Assembly: GCF_001570725.1 (NCBI RefSeq)
Contig: NZ_BCNV01000011.1
Location: 124,001 to 188,000, forward strand
Length of the DNA: 64,000 bases
Direction: 5' to 3'
From: Paenibacillus amylolyticus
GTDB taxonomy: Bacteria > Bacillota > Bacilli > Paenibacillales > Paenibacillaceae
Part shown: positions 7,819-16,647 of the stretch, in pieces
How positions within the stretch are numbered: the stretch's first letter is position 1
Layout of the letters: the number at the start of each line of letters is the position of its first letter
Position numbers and translations under genes: made by a program
The notes under the pieces: generated by a model
The model's input: only the letters and a program-made list of their open reading frames with translations
Databases searched by the model: none
Told to the model about the DNA's origin: nothing

Positions 7819-9891
7819 TTATTGCGGCAAATCGATCTCAAAGATGAATACACCATACGCGGACATGTTGATTTCATTCTGCATTGTTGTACCCGATAGT
7901 AACTCTTTTGCTTCTTTCTTAAGCTTGATAGCCACTTGTTGATCCGAGTAGTTGAGTAAAAATACATAAGCTTTGTCCTCACCAGAACGGATACCAAGTT
8001 CAACCTCAGTCGGTACCTCAACCAGGTCATCCACAGGTGACGATAGCCCTATTTCATCTAGAATAGCATCTACGACCGGTTCATTGTAAGCCGCTCCGTA
8101 ATACCATACCTGCCCCTGACCTACCGCACGTTTGGTCAATGCAGGGCTACCTGCATAATATTCGGATGCATACTCGGCCATGACCTGCACGTCGGGGTGC
8201 TCCACGTGAAGAACTTCGTTAAATCCGGCCGTTGGCGTTCCCTCTTGAAGTCGCTCAGTTGCCCCGCTCCATTGGAGTTTGGCTGCAGAAACGGTTCCTT
8301 TGATTAAGGTGAAATCCTCCACGGTTACACCACACAGCTCAGCGACAGCCCCCGGGAACGGCCTCATATAACAGTGTCCCTTGAGATCCTTATAACCGGT
8401 GCGCGCACCGAAAAACAGGGTGCCTCCTTGACTGACATAGGCTTGCAGAAGTTCTGCTGTTTCGTCTGTCATGATGGCCGGGTGAGCATAAATGATCACC
8501 TTATACTCGGATAGCTCCTCCAGTGTTGTCTTTGATTGCAGTGTAACCATATCTGTCGGAATATGACGATACTGAAGCTGCTTATACCAGGAGCGTACGC
8601 TCTGTTGCTGAAGCGGACCGTGCCACTCGTCCAACTCACCATCCCAGATATTATCGTAGTCCTGCAGGATCGCAACATCAGCTTGATATGTAGTACCCGC
8701 AATAACGCGCCCGATCTTGGCAAACTCTTCACCCACTTGTGCAACCTCGCGTACCCTTCTGTTGGGCTGATTATGGTAATCATTGATGCCATGCCAGTAC
8801 ATCTCGGTTCCGAACGTTGCCGTCCGCCAGCGGAAATATACGAGCAAATCTGTTCCATGAAGAACGGATTGATATGACCATAATCGGATCTGTCCCGGTC
8901 TTGGCGTACCCATGCCGATACTGTCGACCCAGCCTCCTGGTCCAGACTGCTGTTCCATGACGCAAAAGTTCGGTGACATGTTGCGGACGTTGGACAGTTT
9001 CATGCTCCATGCCCGGTCTTGCAATGAATTGTCGTCTGTCCCTGGGAAGATCGTAGCAAACTGCGGATACGAATCATAAGAGAAGAAATCCAACAGGTCT
9101 TCTGTCATTTCATGATTATCCAAGTGTCCAAACGTACCGTTCGTTGTGATCCAACGTTCCGGATCCAGTTCCCGAATGATATCCACTTGGAGCTTGGCAA
9201 ATGAAATGGTATTGGCTGAAATGAATCTCTTTTCATCTAATGCCAGGTGAGGATTGGGCGATTGGCTGACCATATTTCGGGTAAGGTGAACTTGAGCCCA
9301 GTCGGTGTAGGTCTGACTCCAGAAAACGGTTCCCCATGCCTGGTTCAGATTCTCCAACGATTCGTAACGATTCTTAAGCCATTCACGGAAGGCGACATGG
9401 TCAGCCTCAGCATAGAAAACATCCATATGACAATTGAATTCGTTATCGATCTGCCATCCAATAAGAGCCGGATGATCTTTATAGGCAATCACCATATTGC
9501 GCACGATTTTCTCACATTGCTGTCTGTAGATTGGGCTGCTGTAGTTGGTATGGCGTCGCATGCCGTGTTGATACAATACCCCGTCCTTATTCGCGTTTAA
9601 GACTTCAGGATATTTCGAGGTTAACCACGCTGGTGGTGTTGCAGTCGGTGTTCCCAAAATAACGCTCAAGCCGTATTGATGTGCCAGATCCAATGCCTTC
9701 TGGAAAAAACTAAAATCGAACTGACCTTCTTCCGGTTCAAAGATGGACCATGCGAATTCAGCCATCCGGATAACCGTAATATTCATCTCCTGCATTCTGC
9801 GGAAATCGTCCTCCCACAACTGTTCCGACCAATGCTCAGGGTAATAACAGACCCCCATTTTCAATTCATCCAATTGGATTGATTTTGCCAT
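7819..9891 (-). CDS. GH42 beta-galactosidase
   Basis: A 690-residue glycoside hydrolase family 42 enzyme that cleaves terminal beta-galactosides (lactose, galacto-oligosaccharides or plant galactans) in the cytoplasm; no signal peptide is present. The ATG at 9889-9891 follows AAGGGGG. The catalytic TIM barrel starts at MGVCYYPEHW. The acid/base is Glu151 (GWQIDNEF) and the nucleophile Glu313 (CVMEQQSGPGGW). The trimerisation domain (about 390-600, GGTLFFGARTGYKD) and a C-terminal beta domain follow. Length is normal for the family. It is divergent from an AraC regulator, its likely controller. Confidence 0.95.
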   Translation of the reverse strand: MAKSIQLDELKMGVCYYPEHWSEQLWEDDFRRMQEMNITVIRMAEFAWSIFEPEEGQFDFSFFQKALDLAHQYGLSVILGTPTATPPAWLTSKYPEVLNANKDGVLYQHGMRRHTNYSSPIYRQQCEKIVRNMVIAYKDHPALIGWQIDNEFNCHMDVFYAEADHVAFREWLKNRYESLENLNQAWGTVFWSQTYTDWAQVHLTRNMVSQSPNPHLALDEKRFISANTISFAKLQVDIIRELDPERWITTNGTFGHLDNHEMTEDLLDFFSYDSYPQFATIFPGTDDNSLQDRAWSMKLSNVRNMSPNFCVMEQQSGPGGWVDSIGMGTPRPGQIRLWSYQSVLHGTDLLVYFRWRTATFGTEMYWHGINDYHNQPNRRVREVAQVGEEFAKIGRVIAGTTYQADVAILQDYDNIWDGELDEWHGPLQQQSVRSWYKQLQYRHIPTDMVTLQSKTTLEELSEYKVIIYAHPAIMTDETAELLQAYVSQGGTLFFGARTGYKDLKGHCYMRPFPGAVAELCGVTVEDFTLIKGTVSAAKLQWSGATERLQEGTPTAGFNEVLHVEHPDVQVMAEYASEYYAGSPALTKRAVGQGQVWYYGAAYNEPVVDAILDEIGLSSPVDDLVEVPTEVELGIRSGEDKAYVFLLNYSDQQVAIKLKKEAKELLSGTTMQNEINMSAYGVFIFEIDLPQ

Positions 9892-10012
9892 CTTTAATTG
9901 CCCCCTTAACCTGTCATATTGCCTCCATTCTATTGGAACCTTCACAGATAATAAATGACAAGATTATGCGACTTATAATAAAATATTGTCATTGCTGAAT
10001 ATTCAAATAACA

Positions 10013-10040
10013 GTGAACTGAATCGATTTCGGTTCATCAC
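10013..10040. promoter_or_regulatory. Inverted repeat between GH42 and araC-type genes
   Basis: GTGAAC-T-GAA and TTC-G-GTTC-AT-CAC form an interrupted inverted repeat just before the AraC-type gene. A second pair, AATGACAA (about 9954-9961) and TTGTCATT (9986-9993), lies further into the 180-bp divergent promoter region. Either could be an operator. No binding site consensus is claimed. Confidence 0.35.
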
Positions 10041-10072
10041 ATAAAAATATTGCGTTTAAATGGAGGATGCAC

Positions 10073-10924
10073 TTGAAAGAACACATCTTTCTCCCCAAGC
10101 CGGTTTTCCCCAGACATGTATGTTTTCCCGATTTTATTGGAGGGTACAGTGACTTTCCGAAACATCATGTGAATCGGGAATATCGAACCAAAGATATCAA
10201 CTTGGATCATTGCTATAATTTGCACCTCGTACTTGACGGTAAAGGATTCCTGGACACGGGAACCACTCGTTATGAGCTAACACGAGGTCAGGGATTCCTA
10301 TATGGTCCGGGTCTTAGACAAACGTACTATTCAGATTCGGATGATCCTTGGAGCATTCGTTGGATTCACTTTTACGGGATTCGTCTCGAAGAACTGTTAA
10401 ATGGAAAAGGTGTTGACGAGCCATGGCTGTTTCAATGTTCCAACTTCCCGGTGGTTACCTCGTTAATGGACAGATTACTGGAGCTAGGAAGAGGCTATCA
10501 AGTGGAGGACGAGCACAGTACGGCAGCAACTCTATATGAACTTCTGACCCGATTGCAATCCGCAGCGAGCCAAATCAATGTTTCGTTAAATCACACTTCC
10601 GAGCGAATTCGTGAAGCAGGGAATTATATTCGTTCCCATAGTAACGAGCACATTACATTAGACCACGCTGCCGGGATTGCCGGATACAGTACAACATACT
10701 TTAGCCGAAAGTTCAGTCAGACGTTTGGCATCTCCTTCCCGGAATTCCTGATGGAATCCAGGCTATTACATGCGAAACAGCTGCTCGCAACAACCAACCT
10801 TTCTATTAAACAAATTACACTGGAAACGGGATTTTCACAGTCAAGCTACTTCATCCGATGTTTTAAAACCCAGGAAAATGTAACGCCTATGCAATTCCGT
10901 ATGATGCACAATCATTCGTTATAG
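10073..10924 (+). CDS. AraC family regulator, probable activator of the GH42 gene
   Basis: A 283-residue regulator. GGAGG at 10062-10066 directly abuts an ATG at 10067 but is ideally spaced from the TTG at 10073, so TTG is the preferred start; the alternative adds two residues. Residues 1-150 form a cupin-type ligand domain (LHLVLDGKGFLDTGT, GPGLRQTYYSDSDDPWSIRW). The C-terminal 100 residues have the double helix-turn-helix (DHAAGIAGYSTTYFSRKFSQ, then IKQITLETGFSQSSYFIRCF). Such proteins typically sense a sugar and activate a divergent hydrolase gene, here the beta-galactosidase. A terminator follows at 10961. Confidence 0.9.
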   Translation: MKEHIFLPKPVFPRHVCFPDFIGGYSDFPKHHVNREYRTKDINLDHCYNLHLVLDGKGFLDTGTTRYELTRGQGFLYGPGLRQTYYSDSDDPWSIRWIHFYGIRLEELLNGKGVDEPWLFQCSNFPVVTSLMDRLLELGRGYQVEDEHSTAATLYELLTRLQSAASQINVSLNHTSERIREAGNYIRSHSNEHITLDHAAGIAGYSTTYFSRKFSQTFGISFPEFLMESRLLHAKQLLATTNLSIKQITLETGFSQSSYFIRCFKTQENVTPMQFRMMHNHSL

Positions 10925-10960
10925 GTACGGTACGTATTACTTCATCATGCTGACGCAAAA

Positions 10961-10997
10961 AGAAGACTCTGCATATAACATGCAGAGTCTTCTTCGT
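10961..10997 (+). terminator. Terminator after the AraC-type gene
   Basis: A perfect 13-bp stem (GAAGACTCTGCAT and its complement, five-base loop) is preceded by AAAAA and followed by TTCGTTTATTT. It lies between convergent genes and may act in both directions. Confidence 0.8.
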
Positions 10998-11039
10998 TTA
11001 TTTCATAAATGCTCGTTCGTTTCTTCATCCTCATCAGCC

Positions 11040-11375
11040 TTATGCACGCCAGAACAGTCCGGTCTCATCCCGTTCCACCTGCTCGAGTAGATCCTCGAAA
11101 TCGGAACAAGGTGCAATAACATCTACCGGATTCCAGCTGCTCTGTTCATCTCTGGCATATACCTTCCACTGGTTATCTTCCCAGTAAAATCGGGCAATGT
11201 GCATCTTGTCCCATTGATACCGCTCCTCCGCAGGTCTTTCTTCAGTCAGGATCAATTCATTGTCATTCATCACATATGTCAACTTCACCATCGTACGCAG
11301 TGGCGCAGGTACCTTCTCGTGAATATAGCCGTTCATTACGGACTGAATTCTTCTTAGTGTAAACAAGTCCAGCAT
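11040..11375 (-). CDS. DUF3024 family protein
   Basis: A 111-residue protein of the DUF3024 type, function unknown. It reads RRIQSVMNGYIHEKVPAPLR, then a YVMNDNELILTEERP strand pair, then W/Y-rich segments (ARFYWEDNQWKVYARD), as expected for the family. The ATG at 11373-11375 is spaced 11 bases from AAAGGA; an ATG at 11387 lies too close to that site. It sits 46 bp past the stop of the S14 gene in the same direction, so it may be co-transcribed with the zinc-responsive genes, but no functional link is known. Confidence 0.8.
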   Translation of the reverse strand: MLDLFTLRRIQSVMNGYIHEKVPAPLRTMVKLTYVMNDNELILTEERPAEERYQWDKMHIARFYWEDNQWKVYARDEQSSWNPVDVIAPCSDFEDLLEQVERDETGLFWRA

Positions 11376-11421
11376 GGTGATGCACATCCTTTCAGCCAAA
11401 TACCAAAACCCCTTGATCATT

Positions 11422-11691
11422 TTACCAGCTGGATTTCGTTACCCCAGGAATCTGTCCTTGATGAGCCAGTTCTCTGAACTTAATTCGAGATACCTTGAAC
11501 TTGCGTAGATAACCCCGCGGCCGACCTGTTACCTCACAACGGTTCTTCAAACGAGTCGGAGATGCATTCCTCGGCAATTTCTGCAAGGCTTCGTAATCCC
11601 CTTTTTCCTTCAGTTCCCGGCGCAGGTCCGCATATTTTGCCACGATTGCCTGACGTTGCTTCTCACGTACCACTTTTGATTTTTTAGCCAT
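11422..11691 (-). CDS. rpsN: Zinc-free 30S ribosomal protein S14 paralogue
   Basis: An 89-residue S14 of the C-minus type. It keeps the RNA-binding C-terminus (NRCEVTGRPRGYLRKFKVSR) and ends in KSSW as S14 does, but has only one cysteine and no zinc-ribbon CxxC pairs. In Bacillus the equivalent gene (rpsNB) is Zur-repressed and replaces the zinc-binding S14 when zinc is short, freeing zinc. The ATG follows AAGGAG. It lies 52 bp behind a CobW-type zinc GTPase gene whose promoter carries a Zur-like box, which fits that role. Confidence 0.95.
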   Translation of the reverse strand: MAKKSKVVREKQRQAIVAKYADLRRELKEKGDYEALQKLPRNASPTRLKNRCEVTGRPRGYLRKFKVSRIKFRELAHQGQIPGVTKSSW

Positions 11692-11743
11692 GAATTACAG
11701 CTCCTTATCGATTGAATTTATATTTAGAACATTATCTTCCGAG

Positions 11744-12940
11744 TTATACGGCTTCCACAGGCCATGGCAGTGGATTGTCGAAATGGCCCCAGTCGGCCAG
11801 CATTTCTTCATCACTGAGCAGGCACTGGTCCAGCTCATCTTCAATGCTTGCACGCTCCATTTCGATCCCGATCATGACAAGCTCCGTCTGACGATCTCCC
11901 CACTGGGCATCCCATTTCTCCAGAACATCCGGCTCGTTACGCAAAATTTCTTCCTTGTCCGCTTCCGGCAACGCCGCGACCCAATGTCCCGCAGGACCGA
12001 ACTGAATGGATGGCCCTGCCTGGCTGAGGCTTGCAGCAACATCCCCTTCGGCCGCGAGCCATACCAAACCTTTGGCACGTACCACTTCTTCCGGCCAGTA
12101 ACTCATGAATTCAGCCAGACGGGAAGGATGGAACGGCTTTCTGCGGCGATATACAAAGGAACCAATGCCATATTCCTCGGTTTCCGGTGTATGCGACTCC
12201 TTCTCCAATTCCTGAATCCATCCGGCGGACATGCTCACCTTCTCAAAATCAAAGCGGCCTGTATTCAGAATCTCAGACGGATTCACCTGTCCATTCTCAG
12301 TCCGAATGATCTTGGCGTTAGGCTGTAGCTTGCGGATGACCCCTTCGAGCTTGTTCAGCTCGGTGTCATCGACCAGATCACATTTGTTCAGCAAAAGCAC
12401 ATCACAGGTCTCAATCTGATCAATCAACAAGTCTACGACATCACGGGTGTCCTCATCTCCGCTCGCCTGGTCACGGTCCAGAAGACTCTGCCCTGATCCA
12501 AAATCATGCCAGAATCGATTAGCATCCACCACTGTTACCAGACAATCCAATCGAGCCAGACTTGTCAGATCAATACCCGACTCCTCATCGGCGTATGTAA
12601 AGGTCTGTGCAACGGGAACAGGTTCACTGATGCCCGTGGATTCGATCAAAATATAATCATACTTGCCTTCGTTCACCAGCTTCTCAATCTCCTGCATCAG
12701 ATCATCTCGCAAGGTGCAGCAGATACAGCCATTGGACAATTCCACCAGCTTCTCTTCAGTTCGAGACAAGGTTGCCTCCCCCTTGACCAGCGCAGCATCA
12801 ATGTTGACCTCACTCATGTCGTTGACGATCACAGCAACTTTAAGCCCTTGTCTGTTGTTCAACACGTGATTCAAAACCGTTGTTTTCCCTGAACCGAGGT
12901 AACCACTCAGTACGGTTACCGGAACTTGCTTTTGTGTCAT
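11744..12940 (-). CDS. COG0523/CobW family zinc-chaperone GTPase (YciC/ZigA type)
   Basis: A 398-residue metallochaperone GTPase thought to deliver zinc to essential enzymes under scarcity. Walker A is GYLGSGKTT (about 13-21). The hallmark metal-binding CxCC motif occurs in SNGCICCTLRDDL. Walker B (ILIESTGISEP) and the guanine-specificity NKCD motif (LLNKCDLVDD) are present. The C-terminal CobW domain is complete (GIGSFVYRRRKPFHPSRLAEF). The Zur-like box at 12984-13004 is 44 bp upstream of the start, and a zinc-free S14 gene follows. Together these place it in the Zur regulon; the exact client protein is unknown. Confidence 0.93.
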   Translation of the reverse strand: MTQKQVPVTVLSGYLGSGKTTVLNHVLNNRQGLKVAVIVNDMSEVNIDAALVKGEATLSRTEEKLVELSNGCICCTLRDDLMQEIEKLVNEGKYDYILIESTGISEPVPVAQTFTYADEESGIDLTSLARLDCLVTVVDANRFWHDFGSGQSLLDRDQASGDEDTRDVVDLLIDQIETCDVLLLNKCDLVDDTELNKLEGVIRKLQPNAKIIRTENGQVNPSEILNTGRFDFEKVSMSAGWIQELEKESHTPETEEYGIGSFVYRRRKPFHPSRLAEFMSYWPEEVVRAKGLVWLAAEGDVAASLSQAGPSIQFGPAGHWVAALPEADKEEILRNEPDVLEKWDAQWGDRQTELVMIGIEMERASIEDELDQCLLSDEEMLADWGHFDNPLPWPVEAV

Positions 12941-12983
12941 AGATCTCGACTCCTTATATGTGCAGTCTGTGTAATTCAGACTT

Positions 12984-13004
12984 TAATAGTAATTATTACG
13001 ATTA
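12984..13004. promoter_or_regulatory. Zur-like operator upstream of the zinc GTPase
   Basis: The core TAGTAATTATTACGA is a 7-1-7 inverted repeat with one mismatch and closely matches the Bacillus Zur box (TCGTAATnATTACGA). The full 21 bp, flanking bases included, are identical to 24222-24242 before cntK. On the minus strand it overlaps a TTGTTA element that could be a -35. Confidence 0.8.
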
Positions 13005-13187
13005 ACAACAATGACTATAATCCTGTTAGACGGTCGTTGTCAAACTATTTTTGATTCAACCTGCAAAAAAAACAAAAAAAAGGCTGATGACCGCCCCTTA
13101 CACTTTCGCATCCTGAGGATACGTTTTGGCAAGAAGTGAGTCATAAACCTCCTCTGTAAATGTTCGCATTACATGCGGGATAGGCTA

Positions 13188-13418
13188 CACGAAACGGAGA
13201 GGACAGAAAGAACCTGAAGAAGCGGATCTACAAGCTTTCTGCAGGAAAGCTACTTCGAAAGCATACACTTCGCCTACAAGCTTTCTGAAAGAAAGCTACA
13301 TCGGAAGCATACGCCATCCCCGGATTTAACCTTTATAAAAAGGAATCAAAAAAATCTGGGGATAACAGCGATCGGAAGGTTGTTCTGTCATCGGAGTGAT
13401 CCGTGTAAATGTTCTTTA
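13188..13418 (-). repeat. Dispersed palindromic element, copy A, with insertion
   Basis: The segments AACGGAGAGGACAGAAAGAA, CTGAAGAAGCG, ATCTGGGGATAACAGCGATC and GGAAGGT match, in reverse orientation, the intergenic elements at 20951-21116 and 26866-27043. Between the two arms this copy has about 90 extra bases made of two 46-bp tandem units starting at 13229 and 13275 (TACAAGCTTTCTG ... AAGCATAC). It lies between the cnt exporter gene and the Zur-regulated GTPase gene. Confidence 0.75.
13229..13320. repeat. Two tandem 46-bp units inside palindromic element A
   Basis: Unit 1 starts at 13229 and unit 2 at 13275. Each contains TACAAGCTTTCTG, then an internal small palindrome ending GAAAGCTAC, then TTCGAAAGCATAC or ATCGGAAGCATAC. 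The units are absent from the other two copies of the element. Confidence 0.8.
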
Positions 13419-13425
13419 GTTCAAT

Positions 13426-14691
13426 TTATATAGACACCACAGATCTGGCCTTATTCCCCGCTTCCATCCGTTGCCTGAAAACAACCACCAGAATCATCGC
13501 TGCAATAGAGAGCAACGTGCAGATCATAAACATGGTCGAATACGAACTCACTTGCACAATAAGCCCCATTGCCAGTCCACCCAGAGAGAATCCAAGGTCA
13601 TACGAGGACATGAAAATCCCCATGAGTACATATCTGGAATCCGCGGGCAGCACAAAAGAGAGATATGTGGTTAATGTCGGGTACAACAATGCCAGAGCAA
13701 AACCGCTAAATACCGCGGATAAATACACCAATGGCCCGATGGTCTCCATTAGACTGAGCAACTGGGTTCCCAGTGCAGCACAGAGCATTAACCCTGCCAT
13801 CAGCCAGGTATTCCAGCTACCGTCGGACGGAATTTTTTTACGCAAAATAAACCTGCACAGGATCACAACCAGTCCCTGAATCGTCAGAAATACGCCTGCA
13901 CTTGCCATTCCGGTGGATACCATATACAAGGGAAGAAAGGTCGCTGTCGCGCCAAAAACGCAGGACGCAAACAACATCACCACACTGCTGATCAGCAGTG
14001 GCGTACTACGCCAGATGCCGCCGAATGAACGAAACATATCACCCAAGGTATACGATTTGTTCTGTACGGTACTCCGCGGCAGATCTACATTATATCCAAT
14101 CAGAAGTGGCAGAGCCGCCAGTCCGATCATCAGCAGCGTAAACGCCAGATCACTGGCATTTTCCCAGATTTGTATGGCGAGGATCGGAATGACCAGAGAA
14201 GGAACCATCGTAAACAGGGTGTACATGGACAGCCCTTGTGCCCGGTCTTTGTCCTCCAACTTTTCCACAATACCCGCCTGCATCGTCATGGAGAAAAATG
14301 CAGTAGCCACCCCTTGCAGAGCTCGCAACCACAGATACGTCTCCACACCAAAAACAACAAATAACAGCAACGTGCCCGCATGCAGAAGCAATAGCCATTT
14401 CATCACTCGAAGCGGCCCATGCTTACCCAGCAGCTGTGCTGCAAAAGGTCTCAAGAGCATACAAGTGAACATGTATGCCCCCATCATCAGACCAATCTCA
14501 GCCTGATTCAAACCAGCGGCCTCGCTTCGCAAAGGCAGAATAATCGTCAAAGCAGAATTCGCCGCAAAAAATAAAAAGGCCAGCATATAAAACCGGATAA
14601 ACGAAAAGGATACCGGATTTAATTTCCCATTGGATGTTGCCGTCATCGAAGACTTCAAACGTTCGTCACCACTTTCTCTTCTGGCAGTCAA
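13426..14691 (-). CDS. MFS exporter, second copy (CntE-like)
   Basis: A 12-helix major facilitator protein of up to 421 residues, similar throughout to the protein encoded at 14688-15881 (shared GLMMGAYMFTCMLLRPFA, GPLRVMKWLL, LQGVATAFFSM, LRKKIPSDGSWN, LYPTLTTYLSFVLP). It probably exports the metallophore or a related product. The start is uncertain: TTG at 14691 overlaps the upstream stop by four bases, and ATG at 14646 is the alternative; neither has a strong RBS, consistent with coupled translation. It is the last gene of the cnt operon. Staphylococcal cnt operons have only one exporter gene, so this is an added duplicate. Confidence 0.88.
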   Translation of the reverse strand: MTARRESGDERLKSSMTATSNGKLNPVSFSFIRFYMLAFLFFAANSALTIILPLRSEAAGLNQAEIGLMMGAYMFTCMLLRPFAAQLLGKHGPLRVMKWLLLLHAGTLLLFVVFGVETYLWLRALQGVATAFFSMTMQAGIVEKLEDKDRAQGLSMYTLFTMVPSLVIPILAIQIWENASDLAFTLLMIGLAALPLLIGYNVDLPRSTVQNKSYTLGDMFRSFGGIWRSTPLLISSVVMLFASCVFGATATFLPLYMVSTGMASAGVFLTIQGLVVILCRFILRKKIPSDGSWNTWLMAGLMLCAALGTQLLSLMETIGPLVYLSAVFSGFALALLYPTLTTYLSFVLPADSRYVLMGIFMSSYDLGFSLGGLAMGLIVQVSSYSTMFMICTLLSIAAMILVVVFRQRMEAGNKARSVVSI

Positions 14692-15881
14692 CTCACAGAT
14701 GTACCTGACACGGGTCTCCGCCGTTCATAGGCAAAAACGATCATTACCGCTCCTAGGATAGCACACATCATGTACATAAATGAATAGGAAGAGAAGTCAG
14801 CGACGGGTCCCATAATCACACCACCCAGAGAAATACCCAGATCCGCCATCGCGATAAATAACCCAATCAGGACGTTCCGGTTCAGCTTAGGCAAGACAAA
14901 AGATAAATAGGTCGTGAGTGTCGGATACAGGATCGCCTGACCGACTCCCATGAACACAGCGCCCACATAGAAAAAGACCACTCCGCCTGTCACGGCAAAA
15001 CTGACACATTGCGCAGCTACGGCGAGCAGACACATGGTGCCCATCATGAAAGGAGAATGCCAACTGCCATCGGAAGGAATCTTTTTCCTAAGCATAATTC
15101 GAGCCAGCACCACCGTTCCTGCCTGAAGCATCAGATATACGCCGGCATTCCCGTTTGGTACTTGGCTCGCATACAGCGGAATAAAGGTGGTAATCGCGCC
15201 AAATACAACGGAAGCAGCGAGCATTAACACACTGCAACGAAATAAATATGGATTCTTCACCAACTGCCCAAAGGATTCCCACATGCTCACATTCTGCTCC
15301 GATGGATTCTCAGCAGGCTGCTCCTTGTTTGGTTCCATTTTGGCGGTATATCCGAAGACGCCCGTACAGACAGCAATGCCGATCAGAACCACTGTAAAAT
15401 AATCCATGCCTCCCGCCTGCCATATCCCTAATGCGAGCACAGGTCCCAAGATCCCTGGTATGTAACTGAACAACGAATAATACGAAATTCCCTGTGACCG
15501 ATCCTTCTCCGGAAGGGCATCAATAATGCCAATCTGCAAAGCCATGGAAAAGAACGCTGTCGATACCCCTTGCAAAATACGAGCAACCAAATAACCGCCA
15601 AGTCCCGTAAAGGTATATAAAATCAGCGCAAATCCATTGATAATCAGAATCAGACGCAATATTTTGATGGGACCGTGTTTTTGAATAATCCGACCGGCCC
15701 ATGGTCTGAAGAACATCGTTGTGAACATATAAGCACCCATGATCAGTCCGATCGTTGTACCACTCGCACCCAAGGACTCGCCTTGCAATGGGATGATCAC
15801 ATTAAGAATAGCATTGGCACTAAAATATAGAAGAACCAATATGTACAAGCGTAGAAAAGGCCAAGACATCGCTCCACTCAC
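14688..15881 (-). CDS. cntE: MFS metallophore exporter CntE
   Basis: A 397-residue, 12-helix MFS transporter. Its place directly after cntF matches cntE of the staphylopine operon, whose product exports the finished metallophore. A GTG start at 15879-15881 sits nine bases after AGGAGG. The A-like motif is present as FFRPWAGRIIQKHGP in loop 2-3. The last helices contain GQAILYPTLTTYLSFVLP. A close paralogue follows with a four-base overlap. Substrate assignment rests on operon context; the MFS fold itself is certain. Confidence 0.88.
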   Translation of the reverse strand: MSGAMSWPFLRLYILVLLYFSANAILNVIIPLQGESLGASGTTIGLIMGAYMFTTMFFRPWAGRIIQKHGPIKILRLILIINGFALILYTFTGLGGYLVARILQGVSTAFFSMALQIGIIDALPEKDRSQGISYYSLFSYIPGILGPVLALGIWQAGGMDYFTVVLIGIAVCTGVFGYTAKMEPNKEQPAENPSEQNVSMWESFGQLVKNPYLFRCSVLMLAASVVFGAITTFIPLYASQVPNGNAGVYLMLQAGTVVLARIMLRKKIPSDGSWHSPFMMGTMCLLAVAAQCVSFAVTGGVVFFYVGAVFMGVGQAILYPTLTTYLSFVLPKLNRNVLIGLFIAMADLGISLGGVIMGPVADFSSYSFMYMMCAILGAVMIVFAYERRRPVSGTSVS

Positions 15882-15894
15882 AATGGGGCTCCTC

Positions 15895-16647
15895 CTAAAA
15901 TGTAATTAAATGCTTCAATAATCGCTTCGCATAATCGGACTGTACGTCCTTAAGTTGATTGGTCGGAACGATCTCTACAACCTGTCCCTCTCTGAAAATG
16001 ATCACCCTGTCACAGATATAGGCTGCCGCCTGTATATCATGTGTGATAAAGACATAGCTCAGCTTGTAGATTTCCTTAAGCTCTTTCAACAATTGCAACA
16101 CCTGGATCTGAACGGACACGTCCAGTGAGCTGATCGCTTCATCAAACACGATGCATTTAGGGGCGGTGGAGATGGCCCTGGCAATGCACACTCTCTGAGC
16201 CTCCCCGCCCGATAGTTCATGCGGATATTTGGATCTATAGGAAGGGTCCAGTCCAACTTGGCTCAGCAACAGATCCACCTTCTCTGAATTACTTTGATCC
16301 TTTCGCAGCTTTTGCTGTGCTTGCATCGGTTCCATAATGGCAGCTTCCACGGTAAGAAATGGATTGATGGAGGACGTATAATTTTGAAAAACAGCGCTGA
16401 TGTTACCCATCCGTACACGTCGATCCTGTACGTCTTTACCATCGAGCGAGATCGTTCCACGATCCGGGCGTTCAATGCCCAGAATCAGACGGCCCAACGT
16501 AGATTTACCACTTCCGCTTTCACCGATGATACCGAGACACTCACCCTGCTGGCATTCAAAGGTAACCTGTTTCAAAACTTGTTGTTTGTTCTTGGAGAAC
16601 AGTCCGCCTTGGTTATATGATTTTTCGATACCTTCCACCTTTAGCAT
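15895..16647 (-). CDS. cntF: Metallophore ABC importer ATPase CntF
   Basis: A 250-residue ATPase of the oligopeptide/nickel ABC type (OppF/NikE-like), powering import of metal-loaded metallophore together with CntD. Walker A is GESGSGKST, the signature LSGGEAQRV, Walker B CIVFDEAISSLD, and the switch His is in VFITHD. The ATG directly abuts the cntD stop (TAGATG) behind AGGGGG. It is about 60 residues shorter than OppF because the usual C-terminal cysteine-containing extension is absent, as is common in the Cnt/Nik subgroup. Order cntD-cntF matches the staphylococcal operon. Confidence 0.93.
   Translation of the reverse strand: MLKVEGIEKSYNQGGLFSKNKQQVLKQVTFECQQGECLGIIGESGSGKSTLGRLILGIERPDRGTISLDGKDVQDRRVRMGNISAVFQNYTSSINPFLTVEAAIMEPMQAQQKLRKDQSNSEKVDLLLSQVGLDPSYRSKYPHELSGGEAQRVCIARAISTAPKCIVFDEAISSLDVSVQIQVLQLLKELKEIYKLSYVFITHDIQAAAYICDRVIIFREGQVVEIVPTNQLKDVQSDYAKRLLKHLITF

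Noticed and set aside
10012..10045. Catabolite-responsive element before the AraC-type gene
   Set aside because: TGAATCGATTTCGG deviates from the cre consensus at its conserved 3' end; kept only as an unspecified inverted repeat.
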